Below are positions 9,125 through 18,362 of a stretch of 64,000 bases of DNA, piece by piece (the first letter of the stretch is position 1; every line of letters begins with the position of its first letter). Origin of the DNA: Bacillus massilinigeriensis. GTDB taxonomy: Bacteria > Bacillota > Bacilli > Bacillales > Cytobacillaceae. The stretch lies in assembly GCF_900111815.1 (NCBI RefSeq), contig NZ_LT630004.1:494068-558067 (forward strand), in the 5' to 3' direction. A program made the position numbers and the translations under genes. The notes beneath the pieces are model-generated. The model did not search any database, had not been told where the DNA came from, and worked only from the letters and a program-made list of their open reading frames with translations.

Positions 9125-9285
9125 AAAAACGAAAGCGCCAGGACTGGCTCTGAACGGAACGAGACCAGTTGACGAGGTGGAGGTTTATCGAAATTTCGGC
9201 GGATGCCTCCCGGCTGTAAGGCACAGCCGCGAATCCTTTCTTTAAAACACTAGGGCAACCTTGTGGACAAAGGGAAGGGAATGCC
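9125..9285 (+). ncRNA. glmS ribozyme / riboswitch
   Basis: Self-cleaving, GlcN6P-dependent ribozyme in the glmS leader. The conserved elements are in order: cleavage site before GCGCCAGGACTGG (cut expected between A9134 and G9135), 'AGTTGACGAGGTGGAGG', 'TTTATCG', 'TTCGGCGGATGCCTCCCGGCTG', and the following P3/P4 helices. The sequence closely matches the Bacillus class. When GlcN6P is high, the ribozyme cuts and the downstream mRNA is degraded, lowering GlmS. The 3' limit is approximate. Confidence 0.95.
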
Positions 9286-9335
9286 AAAGGCAGCCCCAAA
9301 TTGGGCGGCCATAAATAAAAAAGCAACAGAGATAA

Positions 9336-9368
9336 GGGGGCAAGTCCCCCAAAAGGTTTCTTGCCCCC
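9336..9368 (+). promoter_or_regulatory. Stable hairpin between ribozyme and glmS ribosome-binding site
   Basis: GGGGGCAAG (9336-9344) pairs with CTTGCCCCC (9360-9368). It has no U-run, so it is not an ordinary terminator. It ends 10 nt before the AGGAGG of glmS and might protect the cut mRNA or influence translation. An alternative local GGGGG/CCCCC pairing (9336-9350) competes with the long stem. Confidence 0.7.
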
Positions 9369-9394
9369 TGATCCGATTAGGAGGAAAAGAAAAT

Positions 9395-11197
9395 ATGTGT
9401 GGTATTGTTGGATATATTGGAAATAATGATTCAAAAGAAATATTGTTGAAGGGCCTTGAAAAGCTGGAGTACAGAGGCTACGACTCTGCTGGTATCGCAG
9501 TAGCAAATGGCGAGGGCGTGCATGTATTCAAAGAAAAGGGCCGTATTGCGGAATTACGAAAAGCTGTTGATGCTGATGTTTTCGCAGCAACTGGTATCGG
9601 ACATACACGCTGGGCAACTCACGGTGTGCCAAGCAGGGAGAACTCCCATCCGCATCAAAGCCAATCAGGCCGCTTAACGCTTGTACACAATGGCGTTATC
9701 GAGAACTATGACATTCTAAAGCGCGAGTATTTGCAAAATGTTCCTTTCAAAAGTGAAACAGACACAGAGGTTATCGTACAGCTTGTAGAGCTGTTCGTGA
9801 ACGAAGGAAACACTGTGGAAGAAGCTTTCCGCAGAACCCTGTCCCTTTTGCACGGATCATATGCGCTCGCCCTTATTGATGACAAGGACCCTGACACCAT
9901 TTATGTAGCGAAAAACAAGAGTCCGCTACTTGTCGGCTTAGGCAAGGAATTCAACGTTGTTGCAAGTGATGCGATGGCAATGCTTCAAGTAACGAATGAA
10001 TATGTTGAGCTGATGGATAAGGAAATGGTCATCGTAACAAAAGAGAAAGTGACCATCAAAAACCTTGACGGCGAAATAGTGGATAGAGGCTCTTATATTG
10101 CAGAGCTTGATGCGAGCGATATCGAAAAAGGCACTTACCCGCACTACATGCTGAAAGAAATCGACGAGCAGCCGCTTGTAATGAGAAAGATCATCCAGAA
10201 CTACCAGGGTGGAGAAGGCGCGCTTGAAATCGATTCTGATATTGTAGCAGCAATGAAACAAGCGGATCGCATCTATATCATCGCAGCAGGTACTTCCTAT
10301 CACGCTGGCCTTGTCGGCAAGCAGTTCATTGAAAGAATGGCGAAGCTTCCAGTTGAAGTTCATATCTCAAGTGAGTTTGGCTACAATATGCCTCTCCTTT
10401 CCGAGAAGCCGCTATTCATTTTCATTTCCCAGAGCGGAGAGACTGCAGACAGCCGCCAAGTACTAGTCCAAGTGAAGGAAATGGGTCACCCAGCGCTCAC
10501 GATTACAAACGTTCCTGGTTCTACACTTTCCCGTGAAGCAGATTTCACGCTTCTATTGCACGCAGGCCCTGAGATTGCCGTTGCTTCAACAAAGGCATAC
10601 ACGGCGCAGTTGGCTGTACTGGCTATCCTTGCAGAAGTAACAGCAAAGAGCCGCGGATTCGATGTAGAATTCGACCTTGTGAAGGAGCTGGGAATCGTTG
10701 CAAGTGCAATGGAATCCTTGACTGACTCCAAGGAAGCTTTCGAAGACATCGCTCGCGAGTACTTGACTGTTACAAGGAACTGCTTCTTCATCGGCCGTGG
10801 AATCGACTTCTATGTTGGCCTAGAAGGTGCTTTGAAGCTGAAAGAAATCTCCTACATCCAGGCAGAAGGCTTCGCCGGCGGAGAACTCAAGCACGGCACT
10901 ATCGCACTGATCGAAGAGGGAACACCAGTTATCGCCCTTGCGACTCAAGACTACGTCAACCTAAGCATCCGCGGAAATGTGAAAGAAGTAGCAGCGCGCG
11001 GAGCGTATCCTTGCATCATTTCGATGAAAGGCCTGGAAACAGACGGAGACCGCTTCGTCCTTCCAGAAGTGCATCACCTATTAACACCTCTTATCTCTGT
11101 AATCCCACTGCAGCTCATCTCCTACTACGCAGCGCTTCACCGCGACTGCGACGTCGACAAGCCAAGGAACTTGGCAAAGTCTGTTACAGTGGAGTAG
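9395..11197 (+). CDS. glmS: Glutamine-fructose-6-phosphate aminotransferase GlmS
   Basis: Makes glucosamine-6-phosphate from fructose-6-phosphate and glutamine, the committed step to amino sugars. The 600 residues match the family exactly. The mature protein begins with the catalytic Cys of the N-terminal glutamine amidotransferase domain ('MCGIVGYIG'), followed by two SIS domains; the sugar-isomerase signatures 'SQSGETADS' and 'STKAYTAQ' and the C-terminal '[12 protein letters not shown]' are present. The start at 9395 follows AGGAGGAAAAG. Upstream in-frame codons would translate the ribozyme and are rejected. Expressed under ribozyme control. Confidence 0.98.
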   Translation: MCGIVGYIGNNDSKEILLKGLEKLEYRGYDSAGIAVANGEGVHVFKEKGRIAELRKAVDADVFAATGIGHTRWATHGVPSRENSHPHQSQSGRLTLVHNGVIENYDILKREYLQNVPFKSETDTEVIVQLVELFVNEGNTVEEAFRRTLSLLHGSYALALIDDKDPDTIYVAKNKSPLLVGLGKEFNVVASDAMAMLQVTNEYVELMDKEMVIVTKEKVTIKNLDGEIVDRGSYIAELDASDIEKGTYPHYMLKEIDEQPLVMRKIIQNYQGGEGALEIDSDIVAAMKQADRIYIIAAGTSYHAGLVGKQFIERMAKLPVEVHISSEFGYNMPLLSEKPLFIFISQSGETADSRQVLVQVKEMGHPALTITNVPGSTLSREADFTLLLHAGPEIAVASTKAYTAQLAVLAILAEVTAKSRGFDVEFDLVKELGIVASAMESLTDSKEAFEDIAREYLTVTRNCFFIGRGIDFYVGLEGALKLKEISYIQAEGFAGGELKHGTIALIEEGTPVIALATQDYVNLSIRGNVKEVAARGAYPCIISMKGLETDGDRFVLPEVHHLLTPLISVIPLQLISYYAALHRDCDVDKPRNLAKSVTVE

Positions 11198-11255
11198 GGT
11201 TAGGGAGTTTGTAGTTTAAAAAATGTGGATTTGAAATAAAGTTGCACCGTTTTTC

Positions 11256-11306
11256 GGGGCTGTCCAAAAAGTCAGTGAAAGTTGAACTTTTGGCGCCCCT
11301 TTTTTG
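11256..11306 (+). terminator. Likely glmS terminator with IS-end-like stem
   Basis: A long imperfect hairpin: GGGGC..CCAAAAAGT pairs with ACTTTTGG..GCCCC, then seven Ts. It lies about 60 nt past the glmS stop. The 5' arm 'GGGGCTGTCCAAAAAGTC' also resembles terminal inverted repeats of some insertion sequences, but no transposase or second end is present, so it is best read as a terminator, perhaps of IS origin. Confidence 0.65.
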
Positions 11307-11316
11307 CATTTTTCTC

Positions 11317-11590
11317 TCTAAAAAAATACAAAAAAATCATCCTTTTTAGTATTATGAAGTTGTATTCTTGCAGGTACCCAAAGTCTCCAGTCAATATCCC
11401 AATGAGAAGGCTGCCAGTTCCGAAGAACCATCCATATTTTTGGATTTTTTTAATTCGGTTTAGGAGCAGTACAACTAGAAGAGAACCCATGCCAATAGAT
11501 CCGATCTTTCATTTTGTCAATTGCATCTCTTATATCTCCAGAAAGATTCAAGTAGAATTTCTTTCTAATAGATTCAAACTCTGAATCAAA
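11317..11590 (-). pseudogene. Possible remnant of a small membrane-protein gene
   Basis: On the minus strand a protein-like stretch, '[20 protein letters not shown]' onward (about 11590-11480), is interrupted. A second frame carries a hydrophobic, convincing continuation, 'MGSLLVVLLLNRIKKIQKYG' then 'FGTGSLLIGILTGDFGYLQE' (about 11490-11350). There is no ribosome-binding site for either part, and the first part has no proper N-terminus. I read this as a frameshifted or truncated gene remnant; the alternative is chance open frames. No family was recognised. Confidence 0.35.
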
Positions 11591-11608
11591 AGATTTCAGC
11601 AAAAATGG

Positions 11609-11661
11609 AGGCCAAGGGGGTGTCAAATATGTTTGACACCCCCTTGGCCTTGTTTTATTAT
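11609..11661 (+). promoter_or_regulatory. Palindrome-embedded promoter of the HTH gene
   Basis: A 19-bp perfect stem (11609-11627 with 11632-11650, loop TATG) contains TTGACA in its right arm (11633-11638). Seventeen bases on is TATTAT (11656-11661), a near-consensus sigma-A promoter reading into the HTH gene. The stem plus 'TTGTTTTATT' also looks like an intrinsic terminator. It may act as an operator for the HTH protein, as a terminator for upstream readthrough, or both. Confidence 0.7.
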
Positions 11662-11709
11662 ATAGGTGTAAAATTTCTTTTACAGCTTGTAAATGTGGAG
11701 GCATATGAA

Positions 11710-11925
11710 TTGGACAATCGAATCAAGGAGTATAGAGAGAAAAACAGTCTTTCACAAGGAAAATTAGCAGAATTGTGTAATGTAAGCAGGCAAACGATTA
11801 ATGCTATCGAGAATAACAAATATGATCCAAGTTTACAATTAGCATTTGATATTGCAAGAAATTTAAATGTTGTAATGGAGGATTTATTTATACAATCAGA
11901 AAATGGAGGAAAAGGGAATGGATAA
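11710..11925 (+). CDS. Small Xre/Cro-type HTH regulator
   Basis: About 71 residues consisting almost only of an HTH_3 domain: '[20 protein letters not shown]' followed by '[20 protein letters not shown]'. This resembles small YvaO/YozG-like regulators of Bacillaceae that often sit with a membrane partner. The TTG at 11710 is chosen for the GGAGG 8 nt upstream and because the promoter lies at 11633-11661; a longer upstream frame would begin inside the promoter. The stop overlaps the next gene by 8 nt. It probably controls the pair, possibly through the upstream palindrome. Confidence 0.85.
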   Translation: MDNRIKEYREKNSLSQGKLAELCNVSRQTINAIENNKYDPSLQLAFDIARNLNVVMEDLFIQSENGGKGNG

Positions 11926-12310
11926 ATCTAGAAAAAATATTGTTGTTTTAGCCTTTATTATATTTGGTATATTATTGGGATTTGCATTATACAAATATTT
12001 ACGGTTTGGAACTATTGATGGAGGAACAGTATTCTTTAGTTTTATTGCCCTATCATATTGTTTTAATTGGCTCAATTGGGGTAACCACGAAGGAGGTGGC
12101 AAGAAAGACGAATTAGACAAACATATTGAAACTCAAAGTGCTAAGATAGGATATTTTGTGTTAATGATTTTAGCTAGCTTAATTCTATTTATATCTGAAG
12201 GAGTAGCTAATTTAAATGATATCGATAATTATCCTTTACTCATTGTGGTTGGTCTTACTTTTGTTACACTTCCAATTACAGAATTCATATATTCAAAGAA
12301 GTTTAAATAA
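11918..12310 (+). CDS. Membrane protein paired with the HTH regulator
   Basis: About 130 residues with four predicted membrane segments: '[20 protein letters not shown]', '[18 protein letters not shown]', '[17 protein letters not shown]' and '[19 protein letters not shown]'. A hydrophilic loop rich in Gly, Lys and Asp follows the second. ATG 11918 has GGAGGAAAAGGGA upstream and overlaps the HTH gene, so they are cotranslated. HTH plus integral-membrane pairs are common in Firmicutes, but their role is mostly unknown. No catalytic motif is visible. Confidence 0.8.
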   Translation: MDKSRKNIVVLAFIIFGILLGFALYKYLRFGTIDGGTVFFSFIALSYCFNWLNWGNHEGGGKKDELDKHIETQSAKIGYFVLMILASLILFISEGVANLNDIDNYPLLIVVGLTFVTLPITEFIYSKKFK

Positions 12311-12397
12311 TTTTATCCATCTTATGTCCACCGCTACCTGTGCTGGAATTTTAGTCCACTGCTGTCTAAATCTTCGTGAAGAATATGAACAAATTTG

Positions 12398-12426
12398 CTG
12401 CTGAAGTCTTCAGCAGTTTTTTTTTA
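12398..12426 (+). terminator. Terminator after the HTH/membrane pair
   Basis: CTGCTGA / TCAGCAG stem with a short loop followed by a run of ten Ts. It lies about 90 nt after the membrane-protein stop and before the nar operon. Confidence 0.8.
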
Positions 12427-12609
12427 TTAGTTTCTCATACTTGGAGCACGTATAGTCTCATTCATTATAACTCTCATTTATAGGTTTAGTTACAGTGAAC
12501 TGGGGTATTGGGCAAAGTAGGCCCTTTCCAAAATTTCCTTATGAGGGTTATTTTCAACGAATTTCGTGAAAGATGAGAGTAATAGTTAATGAAGGAAGGG
12601 ATGAGATAG

Positions 12610-15600
12610 TTGGCTAAAAAATTGCCTCCATTCTTAAAAAAGCTCAGTTATTTCGGAAAATCGGAAAACATGACAGATCATGCGACAATCGCACCTGACG
12701 ACCGAGATGCTGAAAAAGTATATCGACGGCGCTGGCAGCACGATAAGGTAGTCAGGACGACTCATGGTGTAAACTGTACGGGTTCCTGCAGCTGGAAGGT
12801 CCATGTAAAGGATGGAATCATCACTTGGGAAACGCAGCAGACAGATTACCCGACGACAGGGCCTGATATGCCAGAGTATGAACCGCGAGGCTGTCCAAGG
12901 GGTGCCACTTTTTCATGGTATACATACAGCCCAGTCAGGATCCGGTATCCGTATGTTAGAAGTGCACTAATCGAATTATGGAGAGAAGCATTCAAGGAAC
13001 ATAAGGATCCAGTTAATGCTTGGAAAAGCATTGTCAGCAATCCTGAAAAAGCAGAAAGGTACAAGGCTGCCCGCGGTAAAGGCGGATTTGTCCGCTCCAG
13101 TTGGGATGAACTGAACACATTGATCTCTGCTTCATTGATTCATACGATTCAAGAGTATGGTCCAGATCGGATTTTTGGATTCTCCCCAATTCCGGCCATG
13201 TCAATGGTTAGCTATGCGGGAGGTGCCAGGTTCTTGAATTTAATAGGTGCCCCTTTATTAAGCTTCTATGATTGGTATGCAGATTTGCCGCCGGCATCAC
13301 CGCAAATCTGGGGAGAGCAGACAGATGTCCCTGAAAGCTCTGATTGGTACAACTCCTCCTATTTGATCGTATGGGGTTCAAATCTCCCGCAGACTAGGAC
13401 ACCGGACTCCCATTTTTATGTAGAGGCAAGGTACAGAGGGGCAAAGGTGGTCGCAGTAAGTCCGGATTATGCCGAATTCGTCAAGTTTGCTGATAAATGG
13501 CTGCCTGTTCAGGCTGGTATGGACGGAGCTATTGCAATGGCGATGACTCATGTCATTCTAAAGGAATTTTATGTTGATCAGCAAGTTGATTATTTTAATG
13601 ATTATGTAAAAAAATACACGGATTTACCGTACCTGCTGCTTCTGAAAAAGAATGGAGATTTTTACCAAGGGGATAAGTTCCTGCGGGCTTCCGATATAGG
13701 CCGACAGACTGAAAACAGTGAATGGAAGACCGTTGTCCTTGATCAGTCATCAAATGATTTTGCTGTCCCTAATGGAAGCATTGGTCATCGCTGGGAAAAT
13801 AACCAAAGCTGGAATCTCCATATGAAAGATACGGATAATCAGCTGGATGGGATTGAACCTGTTCTGACTCTCAAAGGGATGGAAGATGAAGTGGTGATGG
13901 CAGGCTTCCCATTTTTCGGTCCAGATAAGAAGGAAATCCTTAAAAGAGGCGTGCCGGTTAAGAAAATAACAAAAGACGGTGAAGAAATGTATGTGACGAC
14001 CGTCTTCGATATGCTTCTTGCGAATTGCGGTGTGAATCGTGGGTTGGCAGGAGATTATCCGGAAGACTATGACGATTTACAGCCTTACACTCCGGCCTGG
14101 CAGGAATCCATTTCAGGAGTCAGCAGGCAGGACTGTGCTCAAATAGCGAGAGAGTTCGCACAAAATGCCATCGATTCGAAAGGAAGATCGATGATTATCA
14201 TGGGATCAGGTATCAACCACTGGTATCATTCTGACATGATTTACCGGGCCATCCTGAATCTTGTATTGTTGACAGGCTGCCAGGGAGTAAACGGCGGTGG
14301 CTGGGCTCACTATGTCGGGCAGGAAAAAGTCCGCCCTCTCGAAGGCTGGCAGACAGTCGCCATGGCAAGAGACTGGGGAGGACCTCCAAGGCTGCAAAAT
14401 GGAACATCATTCTTCTATTTTGCTTCCGAGCAATGGAGGTACGATAATCAAACATCGGATGAACTCATTTCACCATTGGTTGATAAGCCTACTTACCAAC
14501 ATCCAGGTGATTATAATGTGCTGTCAGCGAGACTAGGATGGCTGCCTTCTTACCCTCAGTTTAATGACAATTCAATCAAAATTGCCGAGAAGACTGGCAA
14601 AAGTGATAAAGATGCAATTATTAAGGATGTCGTTCAGCAGCTGAAAGAGGGGAAGCTGAAATTTGCCATAGAAAATCCAGAAGATCCAAAGAACTTCCCA
14701 AAGGTTCTGTTTGTATGGCGCGCAAATCTGATTGGCAGCTCAGCTAAAGGGCATGAATATTTTCTTAAACACCTGCTTGGCACACATCATGGCAATTTAA
14801 GTGAACAAAATGAAGAGGAACTAACAAAAGAGATCAGCTGGGTGCAGGATGTTCCGGAAGGTAAGCTTGATTTAATGATAGATTATGATTTCAGGATGTG
14901 TGGAACCGGGTTATACTCTGATATCATTCTTCCATCAGCGACGTGGTATGAAAAGTACGATGTATCGAGCACAGATATGCACCCTTTCATCCATCCGTTC
15001 AATCCCGCCATCACGCCGCCATGGGAGGCAAAGTCCGATTGGGATGCATTCAAGAATCTCGCCAAGACATTCTCTGAAATGGCAGAAAGATATTTTACTG
15101 AACCTGTGACTGACCTGGTTGCTACCCCTCTCTTGCATGATTCTAGAGATGAGATTTCTCAATCTTATGGAAAGATCCCAGACTGGAAAAATGGAGATAT
15201 AAAACCACAACCGGGAGTGAATTTGCCTCGTCTCCACTTGGTCGAGCGTGATTTGACAAAGGTATACGACAAGTTCATCGCACTCGGTTCGAATGTGAAG
15301 GAATCAATCGGATCAAAAGGGATTGGGTGGGAAGCTGCCAAGGAATACGAAAAGCTGAAAGCTATAAATGGTACTGCATCACAAACAAAGGACTATAAGG
15401 ATTTGCCAAGCCTGTATACAGACAGAAATGCCGCGGAGACGATTCTTACGTTATCCAGTACCACTAATGGTTCCCTGGCAATGAAAGCATGGGATGCATT
15501 GGAAAAGAAAACGGGCCTTGAGTTGAAGGATCTTGCTGAAGAACGGGCTGAGGAGCACATGTCATTTGCAGAAATTACAGCGCAGCCGCGGAAGGTTATT

Positions 15601-16293
15601 TCATCGCCAGTCTTCAGCGGGTCAGAAACTGGGAACCGCCGCTATAACCCTTTTACCACGAATGTGGAACGGCTAGTGCCATGGCGAACTTTGACAGGGC
15701 GGCAGCATTTCTATATGGATCATGACCTGATGATTGAATTCGGTGAGGAGCTTCCTAACTTCAAGGCTCCGCTTCATAAGCTGGCTTTTTACCGAGGTGA
15801 TCATGAGCCCGCTGCAAAAGGGAATGAGATAACCCTTAGCTACCTGACGCCTCATTATAAATGGTCCTATCATAGTACGTATGGAGATACCCTGCCGATG
15901 TTGACTTTATTCCGCGGAGGTCCTCATGTATGGCTGAATAATGAGGATGCTGCTTCTGTTGGCATAGAGGATAATGATTGGATTGAAATGTATAACCGGA
16001 ACGGTGTGGTTGTTGCGAGAGCAGTAGTCAGCCATAGAATGCCAAAAGGAATTGTCTTCATGTATCACGTGCAGGAGCGCTACATCAACGTGCCGGGTTC
16101 TCCGATCACGAAACAGCGCGGCGGTACGTTCAACAGTCCGACACGTATCCATATCAAGCCGACCCAGATGATTGGCGGGTATGCGCAATTGAGCTATGGA
16201 TTCAACTACTATGGACCAACCGGAAACCAGAGGGATGAGAAAGTAGTGATCCGGAAAATGAACAGGGATGAGGTGGAATGGCTTGAAGATTAA
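12610..16293 (+). CDS. narG: Respiratory nitrate reductase alpha subunit
   Basis: Catalytic subunit of membrane-bound nitrate reductase. It reduces nitrate to nitrite at a molybdo-bis-MGD cofactor on the cytoplasmic side during anaerobic respiration. The 1227 residues match B. subtilis NarG (about 1228) throughout. N-terminal 'HGVNCTGSCSWKVHVK' carries the His/Cys ligands of the FS0 cluster. 'YADLPPASPQIWGEQTDVPE' includes the Asp molybdenum-ligand region, and the C-terminal 'TQMIGGYAQLSYGFNYYGPT' is conserved. The start is a TTG with GAAGGAAGG upstream; no better ATG is near. It is first of narGHJI, with short overlaps onward. Confidence 0.97.
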   Translation: MAKKLPPFLKKLSYFGKSENMTDHATIAPDDRDAEKVYRRRWQHDKVVRTTHGVNCTGSCSWKVHVKDGIITWETQQTDYPTTGPDMPEYEPRGCPRGATFSWYTYSPVRIRYPYVRSALIELWREAFKEHKDPVNAWKSIVSNPEKAERYKAARGKGGFVRSSWDELNTLISASLIHTIQEYGPDRIFGFSPIPAMSMVSYAGGARFLNLIGAPLLSFYDWYADLPPASPQIWGEQTDVPESSDWYNSSYLIVWGSNLPQTRTPDSHFYVEARYRGAKVVAVSPDYAEFVKFADKWLPVQAGMDGAIAMAMTHVILKEFYVDQQVDYFNDYVKKYTDLPYLLLLKKNGDFYQGDKFLRASDIGRQTENSEWKTVVLDQSSNDFAVPNGSIGHRWENNQSWNLHMKDTDNQLDGIEPVLTLKGMEDEVVMAGFPFFGPDKKEILKRGVPVKKITKDGEEMYVTTVFDMLLANCGVNRGLAGDYPEDYDDLQPYTPAWQESISGVSRQDCAQIAREFAQNAIDSKGRSMIIMGSGINHWYHSDMIYRAILNLVLLTGCQGVNGGGWAHYVGQEKVRPLEGWQTVAMARDWGGPPRLQNGTSFFYFASEQWRYDNQTSDELISPLVDKPTYQHPGDYNVLSARLGWLPSYPQFNDNSIKIAEKTGKSDKDAIIKDVVQQLKEGKLKFAIENPEDPKNFPKVLFVWRANLIGSSAKGHEYFLKHLLGTHHGNLSEQNEEELTKEISWVQDVPEGKLDLMIDYDFRMCGTGLYSDIILPSATWYEKYDVSSTDMHPFIHPFNPAITPPWEAKSDWDAFKNLAKTFSEMAERYFTEPVTDLVATPLLHDSRDEISQSYGKIPDWKNGDIKPQPGVNLPRLHLVERDLTKVYDKFIALGSNVKESIGSKGIGWEAAKEYEKLKAINGTASQTKDYKDLPSLYTDRNAAETILTLSSTTNGSLAMKAWDALEKKTGLELKDLAEERAEEHMSFAEITAQPRKVISSPVFSGSETGNRRYNPFTTNVERLVPWRTLTGRQHFYMDHDLMIEFGEELPNFKAPLHKLAFYRGDHEPAAKGNEITLSYLTPHYKWSYHSTYGDTLPMLTLFRGGPHVWLNNEDAASVGIEDNDWIEMYNRNGVVVARAVVSHRMPKGIVFMYHVQERYINVPGSPITKQRGGTFNSPTRIHIKPTQMIGGYAQLSYGFNYYGPTGNQRDEKVVIRKMNRDEVEWLED

Positions 16294-17830
16294 GGCACAG
16301 TTCGGAATGGTCATGAATCTCGATAAGTGCATTGGCTGCCATACTTGCAGTGTTACTTGCAAGAATACCTGGACGAACCGGCCTGGAGTGGAATATCAAT
16401 GGTGGAACAATGTTGAGACGAAACCAGGAATTGGCTACCCGAAAGGATGGGAGAACCAGGAACTGCGAAAGGGAGGATGGGCCCTCAAGAACGGGAAGCT
16501 GGAACTAAAAGCCGGGGGCCGAGTCAATAAATTGCTGAATATATTCTATAATCCTGACCTGGCAGATATGGATGATTATTATGAGCCTTGGACGTATGAC
16601 TATGAGAATTTGATACAAAGCCCTGAGAAGAAGCATCAACCCGTGGCAAGGCCAAAGTCACAAGTAACAGGCGAGTACATGGACATCAAATGGGGTCCAA
16701 ACTGGGAGGATGATCTTGCAGGGGTGCATGTAACGGGGAAGAAGGACCCAAACATGGCAGGTCTTGATGAGCAGATTAAATTTGAATTTGAACAGGCATT
16801 CATGATGTACCTGCCAAGAATTTGCGAGCATTGCATGAATCCTTCCTGTGTTTCTTCCTGCCCGTCTGGTGCGATGTACAAGAGGGAAGAAGACGGAATT
16901 GTTCTTGTCGATCAGGATGCCTGCCGCAGCTGGAGATTTTGCATGACTGGCTGTCCTTACAAAAAAGTTTATTTTAACTGGAAAACACAAAAGGCTGAAA
17001 AATGCACTTTCTGTTACCCGCGAATTGAAGCAGGACTGCCAACCGTCTGTTCTGAAACTTGTGTGGGCAGGCTGAGATATATCGGGATCGTCCTCTATGA
17101 TGCGGATAAAATCAAAGAGGTTGCATCCGTTCAGGACGACAAGGACCTGTATGAGGCTCAATTGGGTATGTTCCTTGACCCGCATGACCCCGAAGTGATC
17201 AAGGAAGCGAAAAAAGAAGGAATCCCTGATGACTGGATTGAAGCAGCCCAGAGGTCACCTGTCTATAAGCTGGCTGTTGAACAAAGGATTGCGCTTCCGC
17301 TTCACCCTGAATACCGGACGCTTCCTATGGTCTGGTATGTTCCGCCATTGAGCCCGTTCGTGAGCGTTTTTGGCGGTCAAATCGATGATCTTGATCCGAA
17401 TATCATTTTTCCGACGATTAACCAGTTCCGTATTCCAATTGAATATCTGGCAAATCTCTTTACGGCTGGTGATACTGAAGTGATTAAGTCGGTACTTCAG
17501 AAGCTGGTGGCAATGCGTATATACATGCGCCAGGTGAATTTGGGTAAAGAACCGAACTTGGATGTTCTTGAAGCAGCAGGAATGACCGAGCAAGTAGCAA
17601 GGGATATGTATGAGCTTTCGGCCATCGCCAAGTATTCAGAACGCTATGTCATTCCACCTTCCCACAAGGAAAGAACAGGGGATATGCATTTTATGCAAGG
17701 AAACGCAGGCTTTGAAGACCTTGCTCAGGATTGTGAATCATGCAGCGTCGGATCTGAACGTGATCCCCTCTATTATTATGGTGAAGAATACTGGAGGGAT
17801 TTGGATGAACCAAAGCCAAGTGGTTTATAA
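16283..17830 (+). CDS. narH: Respiratory nitrate reductase beta subunit
   Basis: Iron-sulfur subunit that passes electrons from NarI haem to NarG. It has four cysteine clusters: 'CIGCHTCSVTC' near the start, 'CEHCMNPSCVSSCP', 'CRSWRFCMTGCP' and 'CTFCYPRIEAGLPTVCSETC'. The tryptophan in 'CRSW' marks the 3Fe-4S site typical of NarH. I chose TTG 16283, giving 'MKIKAQFGMVMNLDKCIGC' as in B. subtilis NarH, with GAGGTGG upstream; an ATG at 16268 is in frame but too early. About 515 residues. It overlaps narG by 11 nt and narJ by 26 nt. Confidence 0.96.
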   Translation: MKIKAQFGMVMNLDKCIGCHTCSVTCKNTWTNRPGVEYQWWNNVETKPGIGYPKGWENQELRKGGWALKNGKLELKAGGRVNKLLNIFYNPDLADMDDYYEPWTYDYENLIQSPEKKHQPVARPKSQVTGEYMDIKWGPNWEDDLAGVHVTGKKDPNMAGLDEQIKFEFEQAFMMYLPRICEHCMNPSCVSSCPSGAMYKREEDGIVLVDQDACRSWRFCMTGCPYKKVYFNWKTQKAEKCTFCYPRIEAGLPTVCSETCVGRLRYIGIVLYDADKIKEVASVQDDKDLYEAQLGMFLDPHDPEVIKEAKKEGIPDDWIEAAQRSPVYKLAVEQRIALPLHPEYRTLPMVWYVPPLSPFVSVFGGQIDDLDPNIIFPTINQFRIPIEYLANLFTAGDTEVIKSVLQKLVAMRIYMRQVNLGKEPNLDVLEAAGMTEQVARDMYELSAIAKYSERYVIPPSHKERTGDMHFMQGNAGFEDLAQDCESCSVGSERDPLYYYGEEYWRDLDEPKPSGL

Positions 17831-18362
17831 GTTGTCTTCCATTTCGCTGCACTACCCGGAAAAAGAGTGGAAAGAATACATCTCAGAGCTTTATGACGAA
17901 ACAAGTTTGATTGATGACGTTCGTTTACGTGGAATGATCGGACATTTCCTGGACTACGTAGACAGGAGCAGCATGGAAAAATTGTGCCAGAACTATGTGT
18001 TGACGTTTGATTTCAATGAAAGGAGTACGCTCTACTTAACTTATTCTGTATTCAAGGATAACCGGGAGAGAGGTCCTGCACTAGTGAAGCTTAGGAATGA
18101 GTTCCTTGAGGCAGGAGCGAATCTGGAGAGTGATGAGTTGCCTGATTACCTTCCGCTGATTCTCGAGTTCGCTTCCATCACGGAGACAGAAAAATCAGCA
18201 AAGATTCTCAAACTGCACTACCGGGCGATTGAGCGGCTATGGCTAGAGCTGGAATCGATGAACAGTCCATACCATTATTTGCTGGGTGCATGTGTATTGT
18301 GTATCAAGCAGCTTAGAACGAATGAGCAGACCAGTAGAACAGATGAAAGGAGAATCATATGA
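17805..18362 (+). CDS. narJ: Nitrate reductase assembly chaperone NarJ
   Basis: A cytoplasmic chaperone of the TorD/DmsD/NarJ family that holds NarGH while the molybdenum cofactor is inserted. It is about 185 residues, all-helical in character, with 'SSISLHYPEKEWKEY' and 'LPDYLPLILEFAS' typical of NarJ. The ATG at 17805 has GGAGGG upstream and lies inside the 3' end of narH. The stop overlaps the narI start (ATGA). Length equals B. subtilis NarJ. Confidence 0.94.
   Translation: MNQSQVVYKLSSISLHYPEKEWKEYISELYDETSLIDDVRLRGMIGHFLDYVDRSSMEKLCQNYVLTFDFNERSTLYLTYSVFKDNRERGPALVKLRNEFLEAGANLESDELPDYLPLILEFASITETEKSAKILKLHYRAIERLWLELESMNSPYHYLLGACVLCIKQLRTNEQTSRTDERRII

Noticed and set aside
9263-9394. 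N-terminal extension of GlmS
   Set aside because: It would translate the ribozyme. The mature enzyme needs Cys directly after the initiator Met, which fits only ATG 9395.
11256-11306. Complete insertion sequence
   Set aside because: The stem resembles an IS end, but there is no transposase, no second end and no target duplication.
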